The position numbers and the translations under genes were made by a program. This document shows positions 15,486 through 23,264 of a DNA stretch of 43,671 nt, in pieces; within the stretch, counting starts at the first letter, position 1; every line of letters begins with the position of its first letter. Under the pieces are notes generated by a model that had not been told where the DNA came from, did not search any database, and worked only from the letters and a program-made list of their open reading frames with translations. Source of the DNA: CAZEPJ01 sp964514105. GTDB taxonomy: Bacteria; Desulfobacterota; Desulfocorpusculales; Desulfocorpusculum. Location: the NCBI GenBank assembly GCA_964514105.1, contig CAZEPJ010000038.1:1-43671 (forward strand), read 5' to 3'.

Positions 15486-17181
15486 GGGAAGCGGACAGCC
15501 GGGCGGCAGCCGTCCCGCCCGATCCCGAAACGCCATCATCCGGGCCCACCGGGCGTGGCAACGCCGGCGCGGCCAGGGCCTCGGCCAGGGACCGGCGCGC
15601 TTCGAGACCCTCTCGGGCCTGCAGATCGAGCCCCTGTACCTCCCCACGCACCTGCGCGACCTGGACTACCTTCGGGACCTGGGGTTTCCGGGCGAGCCGC
15701 CCTTCACACGCGGAGTCCAGCCCACCATGTACCGGGGTCGCCCCTGGACCCAGCGACAGCTGGCGGGGTTCGGACCGCCTGAAGAGACCAACAGGCGCTA
15801 CCGTTTCCTCCTGGAGGCCGGGGCGGGTGGCATCAACGGAGTCTTCGACTACCCCACCCTGCGCGGGTACGACTCCGACGACCCCATGGCCCGGGCCGAC
15901 TGCGGCCGAGGCGGCGTGGCCATCGACAGCCTGGAGGACATGGCCACCCTGTTCGACGGGATCCCCATCGAGCGCATCTCCACGTCGCTGGTCACCTGCC
16001 AGCCCATCTGCAACATCACCATCCAATCCATGTACTTCACCCATGCCCTGGCCCGGGGGATCCCCCTGGAGAGCCTGGCCGGGACCAGCCAGAACGACTT
16101 CCTCATGGAGACGGCCGTCACCACGGCCCCGGACTGCCTGCCTCCCCGGGCCTCCTTCAAGCTCTCGTGCGACGCTGTCGAGTTCTGCGCCCGAAACGCG
16201 CGGCGCTGGAACCCCGTGAGCTTCGCCGGGTATAACTACCGCGAGGCGGGCTGCACCGCCGTGCAGGAGGTGGCCTTTGCCATGGCCAACGCCCTGGCCT
16301 GCTGCGAGGAGATGCTGGGCCGTGGCCTGTCCATCGACGAGTTCGCGCCCAGGCTTAGCTTCTTCCTCTCGGGCCATTCGGACTTCTTCGAGGAGATCGC
16401 CAAGTACCGGGCCGCGCGCCGGCTCTGGACGCGGCTCCTGACCGAGCGCTACGCGCCCCGGGATCCCCGCTCCCTCATGTTCCGGTTCCACGTCCAGACG
16501 GCGGGGGCGGCTCTGACGGCCCAACAGCCCCTCAACAACATCGCTCGATCGGCGTACCACGCCCTGTCGGCGGTCCTGGGAGGCGCCCAGTCCATCCACG
16601 TGGACGCGTTCGATGAGGCCCTGTGCACCCCCACCGAGATCTCCTCCCTGACCGCCCTGAGGACCCAGCAGATCCTCCAGCTGGAGACCCGGGTCACTCA
16701 CACCGTGGACCCGCTGGGCGGCTCGTACTTCGTGGAGGATCTGACCAACCGGCTGGAGGGGGAGATCTCGGGCCTGCTGGACGAGATCGACGGCCGGGGA
16801 GGCATCGTCCGGGGGGTGGAGACCGGTTGGGTCCACCGACTCATCGCCGACGCGGCGTATACGCACCAGCAGGATGTGGAAAGCGGGCGGATTCCCGTGG
16901 TGGGGGTCAACTGCCTGCAGCTCGGGGAGGAGATCTCCCCGGTGGAGATCTTCCAGGTGCCTGAGACGCTCTCAATACAGCAGGCCAAGCTGGCGCGCAT
17001 CCGAAGCGGGCGTCAACCGGCCGCCGCCCAAGAGGCCCTGGACGCCGTGCGGCGGGCGTGCGACGAGGGGGCAAACCTCATGCCCGTGGTCATGGATGCG
17101 GTCCGGGCTCCCGTGACCCAGGGGGAGGTCACGGGGGCCCTGCGGCAGGCCTGGGGCACCTGGACTCTCCCTCTTTTCTGA
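15478..17181 (+). CDS. B12-dependent acyl-CoA mutase large subunit no. 3, His244-to-Asn
   Basis: 567 aa. An N-terminal basic, Gly-rich extension of about 40 residues precedes the mutase barrel. Family marks are PFTRGVQPTMYRGRPWTQRQ (75-94), GYDSDDP, SQND (204-207), DEFAPRLSFF and DPLGGSYFVEDLTNR. Mapped to methylmalonyl-CoA mutase: Tyr89 is Leu95, Ser114 is Asn120, Phe117 is kept (Phe123), Arg207 is Thr215, and the catalytic His244 is Asn253 in AGYNYREAGCT. The AdoCbl-contacting Gln and Glu positions (QTAGAALTAQQ, FDEA) remain. It is closer to mutase no. 1 in parts of the C-terminal half (LTAQQPLNN against LIPQQPLNN) but to no. 2 near the N-terminus. The substrate is unknown. The ATG overlaps the preceding gene by 8 nt. 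Confidence 0.9.
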   Translation: MTEGSGQPGGSRPARSRNAIIRAHRAWQRRRGQGLGQGPARFETLSGLQIEPLYLPTHLRDLDYLRDLGFPGEPPFTRGVQPTMYRGRPWTQRQLAGFGPPEETNRRYRFLLEAGAGGINGVFDYPTLRGYDSDDPMARADCGRGGVAIDSLEDMATLFDGIPIERISTSLVTCQPICNITIQSMYFTHALARGIPLESLAGTSQNDFLMETAVTTAPDCLPPRASFKLSCDAVEFCARNARRWNPVSFAGYNYREAGCTAVQEVAFAMANALACCEEMLGRGLSIDEFAPRLSFFLSGHSDFFEEIAKYRAARRLWTRLLTERYAPRDPRSLMFRFHVQTAGAALTAQQPLNNIARSAYHALSAVLGGAQSIHVDAFDEALCTPTEISSLTALRTQQILQLETRVTHTVDPLGGSYFVEDLTNRLEGEISGLLDEIDGRGGIVRGVETGWVHRLIADAAYTHQQDVESGRIPVVGVNCLQLGEEISPVEIFQVPETLSIQQAKLARIRSGRQPAAAQEALDAVRRACDEGANLMPVVMDAVRAPVTQGEVTGALRQAWGTWTLPLF

Positions 17182-17190
17182 AACCGGGGT

Positions 17191-17604
17191 ATGAGGGCCG
17201 TGGGGAGAATCCGGGTGATCGTGGCTCGGTTGGGCATGGACGCCCACTGGCGGGGATCCGTGGTGGTGGCCCGGGCCCTCCGGGATGCGGGGCTGGAGGT
17301 CCTCTACCTGGGCAACCAGACCCCCGAGGCCATCGCCCAGACCGCCGTGGACGAGGACGTGGACCTGGTGGGCCTCTCCACCTTGTCCGGGAACCACCTG
17401 GTACTGGCCCCCGAGGTGGTCCGGCTCCTGAGGGACAAGGGGCAGCAGGCCCCTGTGGTGGTGGGCGGGACCGTCCCGCCCGGAGACGTCCCGCTGCTCA
17501 AGGCGGCGGGGGTGGCCGGTGTCTTCGGGCCCGGCTCGTCCCTGCGGGCCATCGTGGACTTCGTGAGGCAGTGCATCCAGGGGACATGCCCCCCTGCGGA
17601 GTAA
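17191..17604 (+). CDS. B12-binding subunit of acyl-CoA mutase no. 3, variant motif
   Basis: 137 aa. The cobalamin motif is DAHWRG (in LGMDAHWRGSVVV) in place of the DGHDRG of the other two subunits; Asp, the cobalt-ligating His and Gly are all kept, so binding in the base-off/His-on mode is expected. NQTPEAIAQ, LSTLSGNHL and VVGGTVPPGD complete the domain. It lies 9 nt after mutase no. 3, whose active site is also unusual, and is most simply its partner. The ATG at 17191 has a GGGG close upstream; a GTG at 17200 is an alternative. Confidence 0.9.
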   Translation: MRAVGRIRVIVARLGMDAHWRGSVVVARALRDAGLEVLYLGNQTPEAIAQTAVDEDVDLVGLSTLSGNHLVLAPEVVRLLRDKGQQAPVVVGGTVPPGDVPLLKAAGVAGVFGPGSSLRAIVDFVRQCIQGTCPPAE

Positions 17605-17660
17605 GCCCGGGGCCGGGGGTCCCTCCCTGGGGCGGAATGCACAGATGGGAGGAACGAGCC

Positions 17661-19109
17661 GTGAAGGGAATTCTGGACTACGGAGTCTGCCTTCCCCACT
17701 ACCGGATCCGGCGAAAGACCATCCAGGAGGCCATGGGCTGGTTCAACCCGTCCCTGGCGGGCCTGGCACAGGGCGAGAAGGCTGTGGCCAACCACGACCA
17801 GGACAGCCTGGCCCTGGCGGTTGGCGCCGGCATGGACGCCCTGGCCGATCTGGACCGGGGCCGTGTGGAGGTCCTCTTCCTGGCCTCCACCACCCTGCCC
17901 TATCAGGAGCGCTCCAACGCCGCCATTGCCGCCGCGGCACTGGATTTGCCCCCTGAGGCCCGGACCGCGGAGTTCTCCGGGGACCTCAAGGCCGGCGTGT
18001 CGGCTCTGGTCTCGGCCCTTCGGGAAGACAACCCGGGACTTGTGGTGGTGGCGGCATCGGACTGCCGGCTGGGTATGGCCGGGGGGGCCAACGAGACCCT
18101 GTTCGGGGACGCGGCTGCGGCCCTCGTGGTGGGAGACGGGGATCCCGTGGCCGTGCTCCGGGGCCATCATGTCCTGACCTGCGACTTCGCCGATCATCGA
18201 AGGGCCCATGGCGACGCCTTCGTCCGTTCCTGGGAGGAGCGATGGGTCCGGGAGGAGGGGTACACCCGCTTCATCCCCCAGGTCATCAAGGGCCTCCTGG
18301 AGGGCTGCGGCCTGACCCCCGATCAGATCGCCCGGGTGATCTTCCCGCCCGGGGGCGGGGGGGGCAGGGACCACGGGGCCCTGGCCAAGCTGCTCGGTCT
18401 GAATGCCGACCAGATCCAGGATCCGCTGACTGCGGCGGTGGGGCACAGCGGAGCGGCCCATCCCCTCCTCATGCTCGCCGGGGCCCTGGAGGCCGCCCGG
18501 CCGGGCGACCGGATCGCCATGGTCGGGTACGGATCCGGGGCCGAGGCCCTGCTCCTGGAGGTCACCGAAGCCCTCTCGGGCCTCAAACGGAGACACAAGC
18601 TCCAGCGCGATCTGGCGTACCGCCGGGAGATGGACTCTTACCCCAAGTACCTGGCCTTCAAAGGAGCCGTGCGCAAGGAGGCGGGGATCCGCGGGGAGGA
18701 GATCGCCCCCACGAGCCTCTCTCTGACCTGGCGGGAGCGGGACTCGGTCCTGCGCCTGGCCGGTGGCCGTTGCCGGGCATGCGGCACGCCCCAGTTCCCC
18801 CGGGAGCGGATCTGCGTCAACCCCGAGTGCGGAGCCCTGGACCACATGGACGATTATCCCTTCTCGCGCCTTCAGGCCCGCCTCTTCACGTACACGGCCG
18901 ACCACCTGGCCTACTGCGAAGACCCCCCCCAGCTGTACGGCATCGTGGACTTCGATGGCGGTGGGCGCTACTGGTTCGACCTCACCGACTGCCAGCTATC
19001 TTCCCTGCAGGTGGGCCAACCCCTCGCCATGACCTTCAGGCGCAAGTACCAGGACCCGGCCCGGGGCCTGTATGGCTATTTCTGGAAGGCCATGCCCGTC
19101 AAGGCGTGA
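17661..19109 (+). CDS. HMG-CoA synthase-like protein fused to a Zn-ribbon/OB-fold (DUF35) domain
   Basis: 482 aa from GTG 17661, with GGGAGG 8 nt upstream. Residues about 1-310 follow the thiolase-fold HMG-CoA synthase family (LASTTLPYQERSNAAIAAAA, ETLFGDAAAALVVGDG, AAVGHSGAAHPLLMLAGAL, MVGYGSGAEALLLEV). About 370-482 form a DUF35 module: a Zn ribbon, C-R-A-C then 10 residues, C-V-N-P-E-C, and an OB fold ending GYFWKAM. Where active synthases have Cys (F-x-C-K-A-G-T) this protein has Leu, in SGDLKAGVSAL. In archaea, thiolase, HMG-CoA synthase and a DUF35 protein form one complex that shares CoA; here two of the three are fused and the thiolase is next door. A CoA-handling or scaffold role with that thiolase is likely; condensation chemistry is doubtful. 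Confidence 0.87.
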   Translation: MKGILDYGVCLPHYRIRRKTIQEAMGWFNPSLAGLAQGEKAVANHDQDSLALAVGAGMDALADLDRGRVEVLFLASTTLPYQERSNAAIAAAALDLPPEARTAEFSGDLKAGVSALVSALREDNPGLVVVAASDCRLGMAGGANETLFGDAAAALVVGDGDPVAVLRGHHVLTCDFADHRRAHGDAFVRSWEERWVREEGYTRFIPQVIKGLLEGCGLTPDQIARVIFPPGGGGGRDHGALAKLLGLNADQIQDPLTAAVGHSGAAHPLLMLAGALEAARPGDRIAMVGYGSGAEALLLEVTEALSGLKRRHKLQRDLAYRREMDSYPKYLAFKGAVRKEAGIRGEEIAPTSLSLTWRERDSVLRLAGGRCRACGTPQFPRERICVNPECGALDHMDDYPFSRLQARLFTYTADHLAYCEDPPQLYGIVDFDGGGRYWFDLTDCQLSSLQVGQPLAMTFRRKYQDPARGLYGYFWKAMPVKA

Positions 19110-19142
19110 GCCCGCAAGGCAAGACGAGAAGGAGGCACAGGG

Positions 19143-20345
19143 ATGGCGGAGGGTATTCGAAACAAGGTGGCCATCGTGGGCATGGGATGCACCAAGTTTG
19201 GGGAGCACTTCGACCGCTCGGCGGAGTCCCTCATGGTGGAGGCGTTCCAGGAGGCCGTCCAGGATGCGGGCATCGACAAGAAGGACATCGAGGCCGCCTG
19301 GTTTTCGAGCTGCTTCGATGAGGTGAACGTGGGCAAGTCGGCCATCCCGCTGGCAGGGGCCCTCAAGCTCCCCTTTCTCCCCGTCACCCGGGTGGAGAAC
19401 TTCTGCGCCAGCGGCACCGAGGCCCTGCGGGCCGCCAGCTTCGCAGTGGCCTCGGGCGCCTGCGACGTGGCCCTGGCCCTGGGTGTGGAGAAGCTCAAGG
19501 ATATCGGGTACGGCGGCCTTCCCGACTTCAGCCAGCTGCGCGGCGTCCACAACCGCCAGATCTTCCCCAACATGACGGCCCCCGGCGTCTTCGCCATGCT
19601 GGCCACTCGGTATTTTCAGCGCTACGGACTGAGCCCGGAGGACGGCAAGCGCACTCTGGCCAAGATCTCGGCCAAGTCCCACGCCAACGGGGCTTTGACG
19701 CCCAAGGCCCACCTGCGCAAGGCCGTGGGCGTCGACGAGATCCTCAACGCCCCCATCATCGCCTGGCCCCTGGGGCTGTACGACTGCTGCGGCGTGACCG
19801 AGGGGGCCGCCGCGGCCATCATCGTGCGCGCCGAAGAGGCCAGGGCCTTTCGCCAGGACCCGCTGTATGTCAAGGCGCTGCAGATCGCGGTGAGCCCCGA
19901 GGAGGAGTTCCGGTTCCAGGCTTGGGACGGCACCCACGTGGAGACAACCACCCGCTGCGCCGCCAAGGCGTACGCGGAGGCGGGCATCAAGGACCCGCGC
20001 CGGGAACTCTCCATGTTCGAGGTCCATGACTGCTTCTCCATCACCGAACTGGTCATCTACGAGGACCTGCTCATCTCGCCCCGGGGGCGCGCTCGGGAGG
20101 ACGTGGACGCGGGCTTTTTCCAACTGGACGGCCCCCTCCCCTGCCAGTGCGACGGGGGCCTCAAGTCCTTCGGCCACCCCATCGGGGCCTCGGGCATCCG
20201 CATGGTCTACGAGGTGTACAAACAGCTCCAGCAGAAGGCCCAAGGCCGCCAGATCCGAAACCCCCGCCTGGGCCTGACCCACAACCTGGGCGGGTTTCCG
20301 GCCAACTGCGTCATCGGCATCACCATCTGGGGAAACGAGCTGTAG
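19143..20345 (+). CDS. SCP2/SCP-x-type thiolase
   Basis: 400 aa. The nucleophilic Cys is in VENFCASGTEAL, the HDCFS motif (FEVHDCFSITEL) carries a catalytic His, GLKSFGHPIGASGIRM another, and GGFPANCVIGI the C-terminal Cys. It belongs to the SCP2-type thiolases, which usually need a partner Zn-ribbon/DUF35 protein; the preceding fusion supplies one. It would cleave a 3-oxoacyl-CoA with CoA or run in the condensing direction. BbsB of anaerobic toluene degradation is one known member that works with a separate DUF35 protein. Start: ATG with AAGGAGG 7 nt upstream. The livG gene begins 7 nt after its stop. Confidence 0.92.
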   Translation: MAEGIRNKVAIVGMGCTKFGEHFDRSAESLMVEAFQEAVQDAGIDKKDIEAAWFSSCFDEVNVGKSAIPLAGALKLPFLPVTRVENFCASGTEALRAASFAVASGACDVALALGVEKLKDIGYGGLPDFSQLRGVHNRQIFPNMTAPGVFAMLATRYFQRYGLSPEDGKRTLAKISAKSHANGALTPKAHLRKAVGVDEILNAPIIAWPLGLYDCCGVTEGAAAAIIVRAEEARAFRQDPLYVKALQIAVSPEEEFRFQAWDGTHVETTTRCAAKAYAEAGIKDPRRELSMFEVHDCFSITELVIYEDLLISPRGRAREDVDAGFFQLDGPLPCQCDGGLKSFGHPIGASGIRMVYEVYKQLQQKAQGRQIRNPRLGLTHNLGGFPANCVIGITIWGNEL

Positions 20346-20352
20346 GGACCCC

Positions 20353-21129
20353 ATGGACAACGGCCCCATCCTCCAGATCCGTGGTCTGCAGTTGAGCTTC
20401 GGCGGGCAGATGGCCCTGCTGGACGTGGGCTTCGACCTGGCCCCCGGAGAGATCCTGGGGCTCATCGGCCCCAACGGCGCCGGCAAGACGTGCGTCCTCA
20501 ACAGCATCACCCGCTTCTACCGCCCGGAGAAGGGGGAGATCCTGTTTCGCGGGCAGGACATCACCCGCCTGAGGAGCCACGAGATCGCGCGCCAGGGAAT
20601 CGCCCGGACGTTCCAGAATATCGAGCTCTTCTCCGGTCTCACGGTGCTCGAGAACCTCATGGTCGGCCGCCACATCCGCATGGGGGCCGGGGTGGTGGCC
20701 TGCTCTCTTCACTTCGGCAGATCCCGACATGAGGAAATCGGCCACCGGGAGGCGGTGGAGGACGTCATCGACCTGCTGGAAATGGAGTCCATCCGGGACA
20801 AGCGGGTGGGATCCCTGCCGTACGGGCAGCGCAAACGGGTGGACCTGGGCCGGGCACTGGTCATGGAGCCCGACCTGCTCCTCCTGGACGAGCCATTGGC
20901 CGGCATGAACGTGGAGGAGAAGGAGGACATGGTGCGCTTCATCCTGGATGTGCACGAGCTCAAGGGTATCTCGGTCATCCTGGTGGAGCACGACATGGGC
21001 GTGGTCATGGACATCGTGGGACGGGCCGTGGTCCTGGACTTCGGCCGCAAGATCGCCGAGGGCCCGCCCGACGCCATCAAGAACGACCCCGGCGTGATCC
21101 GTGCATACCTGGGCGCCGCGCCGGCGTGA
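20353..21129 (+). CDS. livG: LIV-type ABC transporter ATPase (LivG-like), system 1
   Basis: 258 aa ATP-binding subunit. Walker A GPNGAGKT, Q-loop in ARTFQNIELFSGLTV, an ABC signature of the LivG kind (LPYGQRKRVDLGRAL), Walker B LLLLDEPLAG, and the switch His in VEHDMGVV. RPEKGEILFRGQDIT and IRAYLG at the end are typical of LivG. It energises uptake through the LivHM permease encoded downstream. It sits directly behind the thiolase and ahead of the acyl-CoA ligase, which ties transport to the catabolic genes. The substrate is probably a carboxylic acid; amino acids cannot be excluded. Confidence 0.93.
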   Translation: MDNGPILQIRGLQLSFGGQMALLDVGFDLAPGEILGLIGPNGAGKTCVLNSITRFYRPEKGEILFRGQDITRLRSHEIARQGIARTFQNIELFSGLTVLENLMVGRHIRMGAGVVACSLHFGRSRHEEIGHREAVEDVIDLLEMESIRDKRVGSLPYGQRKRVDLGRALVMEPDLLLLDEPLAGMNVEEKEDMVRFILDVHELKGISVILVEHDMGVVMDIVGRAVVLDFGRKIAEGPPDAIKNDPGVIRAYLGAAPA

Positions 21130-21148
21130 TCGAGGAGGGGATCGACCG

Positions 21149-23074
21149 TTGGCAAAGGCCCCGGACAATGCCGGGGGGATGACCCGGCCCCAGACACTCC
21201 CCCAGCTCTTCCTGGAGAACTGCCGGCGACTGGGCGGCAGCGTGGCCATGCGAGAGAAGGATCGGGGCATCTGGAAGTCGTTCACCTGGCAGCAGTACGG
21301 GGAGCGGGTCCGCCACCTGGCCCTCTATCTCATGAGCCTCGGGGTCGAGCCGGGACACAAGGTGGCCCTCCTGGGGGAGAACAAACCCCAGATTTACTGG
21401 GCCGAGATGGCGGCCCAGGCCGTGGGGGCAGCCGCCGTGGGGATCTTCTCGGACTGCGGCCCCAAGGAGGTCGCCTACTTCGTTGACCACGGGGACGTGG
21501 AGGTCATCTTCGTCCATGACCAGGAGCAGGTGGACAAGGTCCTCGATGCCGTCTCCGCCCTGCCCCGACTCAAGAAGGCCGTGTACTGGGACCCCAAGGG
21601 ACTCTGGAGCTACAGATCAGGTCTGCTCGTGTCCATGGACCAGGCCCTGGAGCTGGGCCGGGCGTACGGAGAGGCCCATCCCGGCTGCTTCGAGGCCCGG
21701 GTGGCCCAGGGGAGGGCCGAGGACATCGCCCTCATCGTGTTCACCTCTGGCACCACCGGCCCGCCCAAGGGGGCCATGATCTCCCACGCCGGCCTCATGG
21801 CCTCGGCCCGGGGATTTGCCGAGGTGGACGGCTTCTCCCCCGAGGACAACTACCTGTCCTTCGTGCCCATGGCGTGGATCACCGAGCAGCTCATCGGCTT
21901 TGCCGGATCCTTGGTCTCGGGCTTCGTGGTCAACTTCCCCGAGAGCGCCGAGACCGTCACCGAGAACATCCGGGAGCTGGGGGCTCGGATCCTGTTCTTT
22001 TCCCCCCGGCAGTGGGAGTCCATCAACCGAATGGTCCAGTCCAGGATCCTGGACACGAGCCCGCTGAAGCGAGCCGTGTACCAGGTCTTTCTCCCCCCGG
22101 CCCTTCGGCTGGCCGAGGACCGCCTGGACAAACAGACCCCGGGCCTGGCGGCCCGCGCCGTGCAGGCCCTGGGGGAGCGCCTGGTCTGGCGGGGCCTCAG
22201 GGACAACCTGGGCCTCTCGGGCCTTCGGGTGGGCTACACGGCGGGCTCGGCGGTCAGTCCCGACATCCTGCGCTACTTCCAGGCCATCGGGGTCAATATC
22301 AAGCAGATCTACGGATCCTCGGAGATGGGTCTGGTCACGGCCCACCGGGACGGCGATATCCGCCCCGAGACCTCGGGGGTGCCCCTGCCCGGCGCCGAGG
22401 TCGCCCTGTCCCCGCAGGGGGAGATCCGGGTGAGAAACCCGGGGATGTTCGTGGGCTACTACAAGGACGAGGGCGCCTTCCGGAGGAAGTTCCAGGACGG
22501 CTGGTACTGCTCCGGGGACTACGGGTACATCGACGAGCAGGGCCACCTCATTGTCATCGACCGGATGGAGGACCTTCGACCCCTCAAGGGGGGAAAGAAG
22601 TTCTCCCCCCAGTACCCAGAAGTGCGTCTGCGCTTCAGCCCCTTCATCAAGGAGGCCCTGGCCGTGGGGGGAGAGGCGTGCGATTACGCCGCCTGCCTGG
22701 TCAACATCGATCTGGGCAACGTGGGCCGCTGGGCCGAGGCCCACCGGATCCCGTACACCACCCTGGCCGACCTTTCCCAGAAGCCTGAGGTCATCGCCCT
22801 CATTCGGGAGGAGATCCGACGGGTCAACCGGACCTTGCCCGAGGAGGCCAGGATCAAGCGGTTCATCAACATGGCCAAGGAGTTCGACGCCGACGAGGCC
22901 GAGTTGACCCGGACCCGCAAGCTCCGGAGGACCTTCCTGGAGGAGCGATACCGGGCCCTCATCCAGGCCCTGTTCTCCAACCGGGAGGAGGTGGACGTGG
23001 AGACCGTCATCGAGTACCGAGACGGCCGCAAGGGGACCATGAAGCGCTCCATCTGCGTCTGTTCGGTGGACTGA
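21149..23074 (+). CDS. AMP-forming acyl-CoA ligase embedded in the LIV operon
   Basis: 641 aa from TTG 21149, with GAGGAGGGG 8 nt upstream; ATG 21179 has G residues directly before it and fits less well. It is an ANL-superfamily enzyme: A3 phosphate loop VFTSGTTGPPKGAMISH, A5 IYGSSEMGLV, A7 CSGDYGYIDEQGHL and the hinge around IDRMEDL, then a long C-terminal domain as in long-chain acyl-CoA synthetases. It makes an acyl-adenylate and then the CoA thioester of an imported acid. An acyl ligase lying between livG and livH occurs in uptake operons for aromatic and fatty acids. The A10 Lys region is hard to place: KGGKKFSPQYPEVRLR matches the hinge-proximal part, so the catalytic Lys should be checked. 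Confidence 0.92.
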   Translation: MAKAPDNAGGMTRPQTLPQLFLENCRRLGGSVAMREKDRGIWKSFTWQQYGERVRHLALYLMSLGVEPGHKVALLGENKPQIYWAEMAAQAVGAAAVGIFSDCGPKEVAYFVDHGDVEVIFVHDQEQVDKVLDAVSALPRLKKAVYWDPKGLWSYRSGLLVSMDQALELGRAYGEAHPGCFEARVAQGRAEDIALIVFTSGTTGPPKGAMISHAGLMASARGFAEVDGFSPEDNYLSFVPMAWITEQLIGFAGSLVSGFVVNFPESAETVTENIRELGARILFFSPRQWESINRMVQSRILDTSPLKRAVYQVFLPPALRLAEDRLDKQTPGLAARAVQALGERLVWRGLRDNLGLSGLRVGYTAGSAVSPDILRYFQAIGVNIKQIYGSSEMGLVTAHRDGDIRPETSGVPLPGAEVALSPQGEIRVRNPGMFVGYYKDEGAFRRKFQDGWYCSGDYGYIDEQGHLIVIDRMEDLRPLKGGKKFSPQYPEVRLRFSPFIKEALAVGGEACDYAACLVNIDLGNVGRWAEAHRIPYTTLADLSQKPEVIALIREEIRRVNRTLPEEARIKRFINMAKEFDADEAELTRTRKLRRTFLEERYRALIQALFSNREEVDVETVIEYRDGRKGTMKRSICVCSVD

Positions 23075-23169
23075 ATGGCATCCCACCGGGGGACGGACGG
23101 GTTTGGGAGAAGGGGCCAGCGGCGGGGGCTATCTGGGACAGCAGGCAAGGGGCGAGACCCTCCTACGCG

Positions 23170-23205
23170 GTGTCCCGTGCCCATGTCCCACGGGGCACTG
23201 GACAC
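23170..23205 (+). other. mRNA hairpin between ligase and livH
   Basis: GTGTCC (23170-23175) pairs with GGACAC (23200-23205) and GTGCCC (23177-23182) with GGGCAC (23193-23198), with one mismatch and a 10-nt loop. No T run follows, so it is more likely an RNA-stability or processing element than a terminator. It lies in the 190-nt gap, in which I see no gene. Confidence 0.45.
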
Positions 23206-23264
23206 AGGGATACAGGAGGCAATGAACAGTCGGTGACGTCAGCAAGAAGGCGGAGCGGAAACGG

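Noticed and set aside
18354..18380. G-quadruplex-like run inside the HMGS-DUF35 gene
   Set aside because: It simply encodes five consecutive Gly residues in a high-G+C gene. No nearby regulatory site makes it meaningful.
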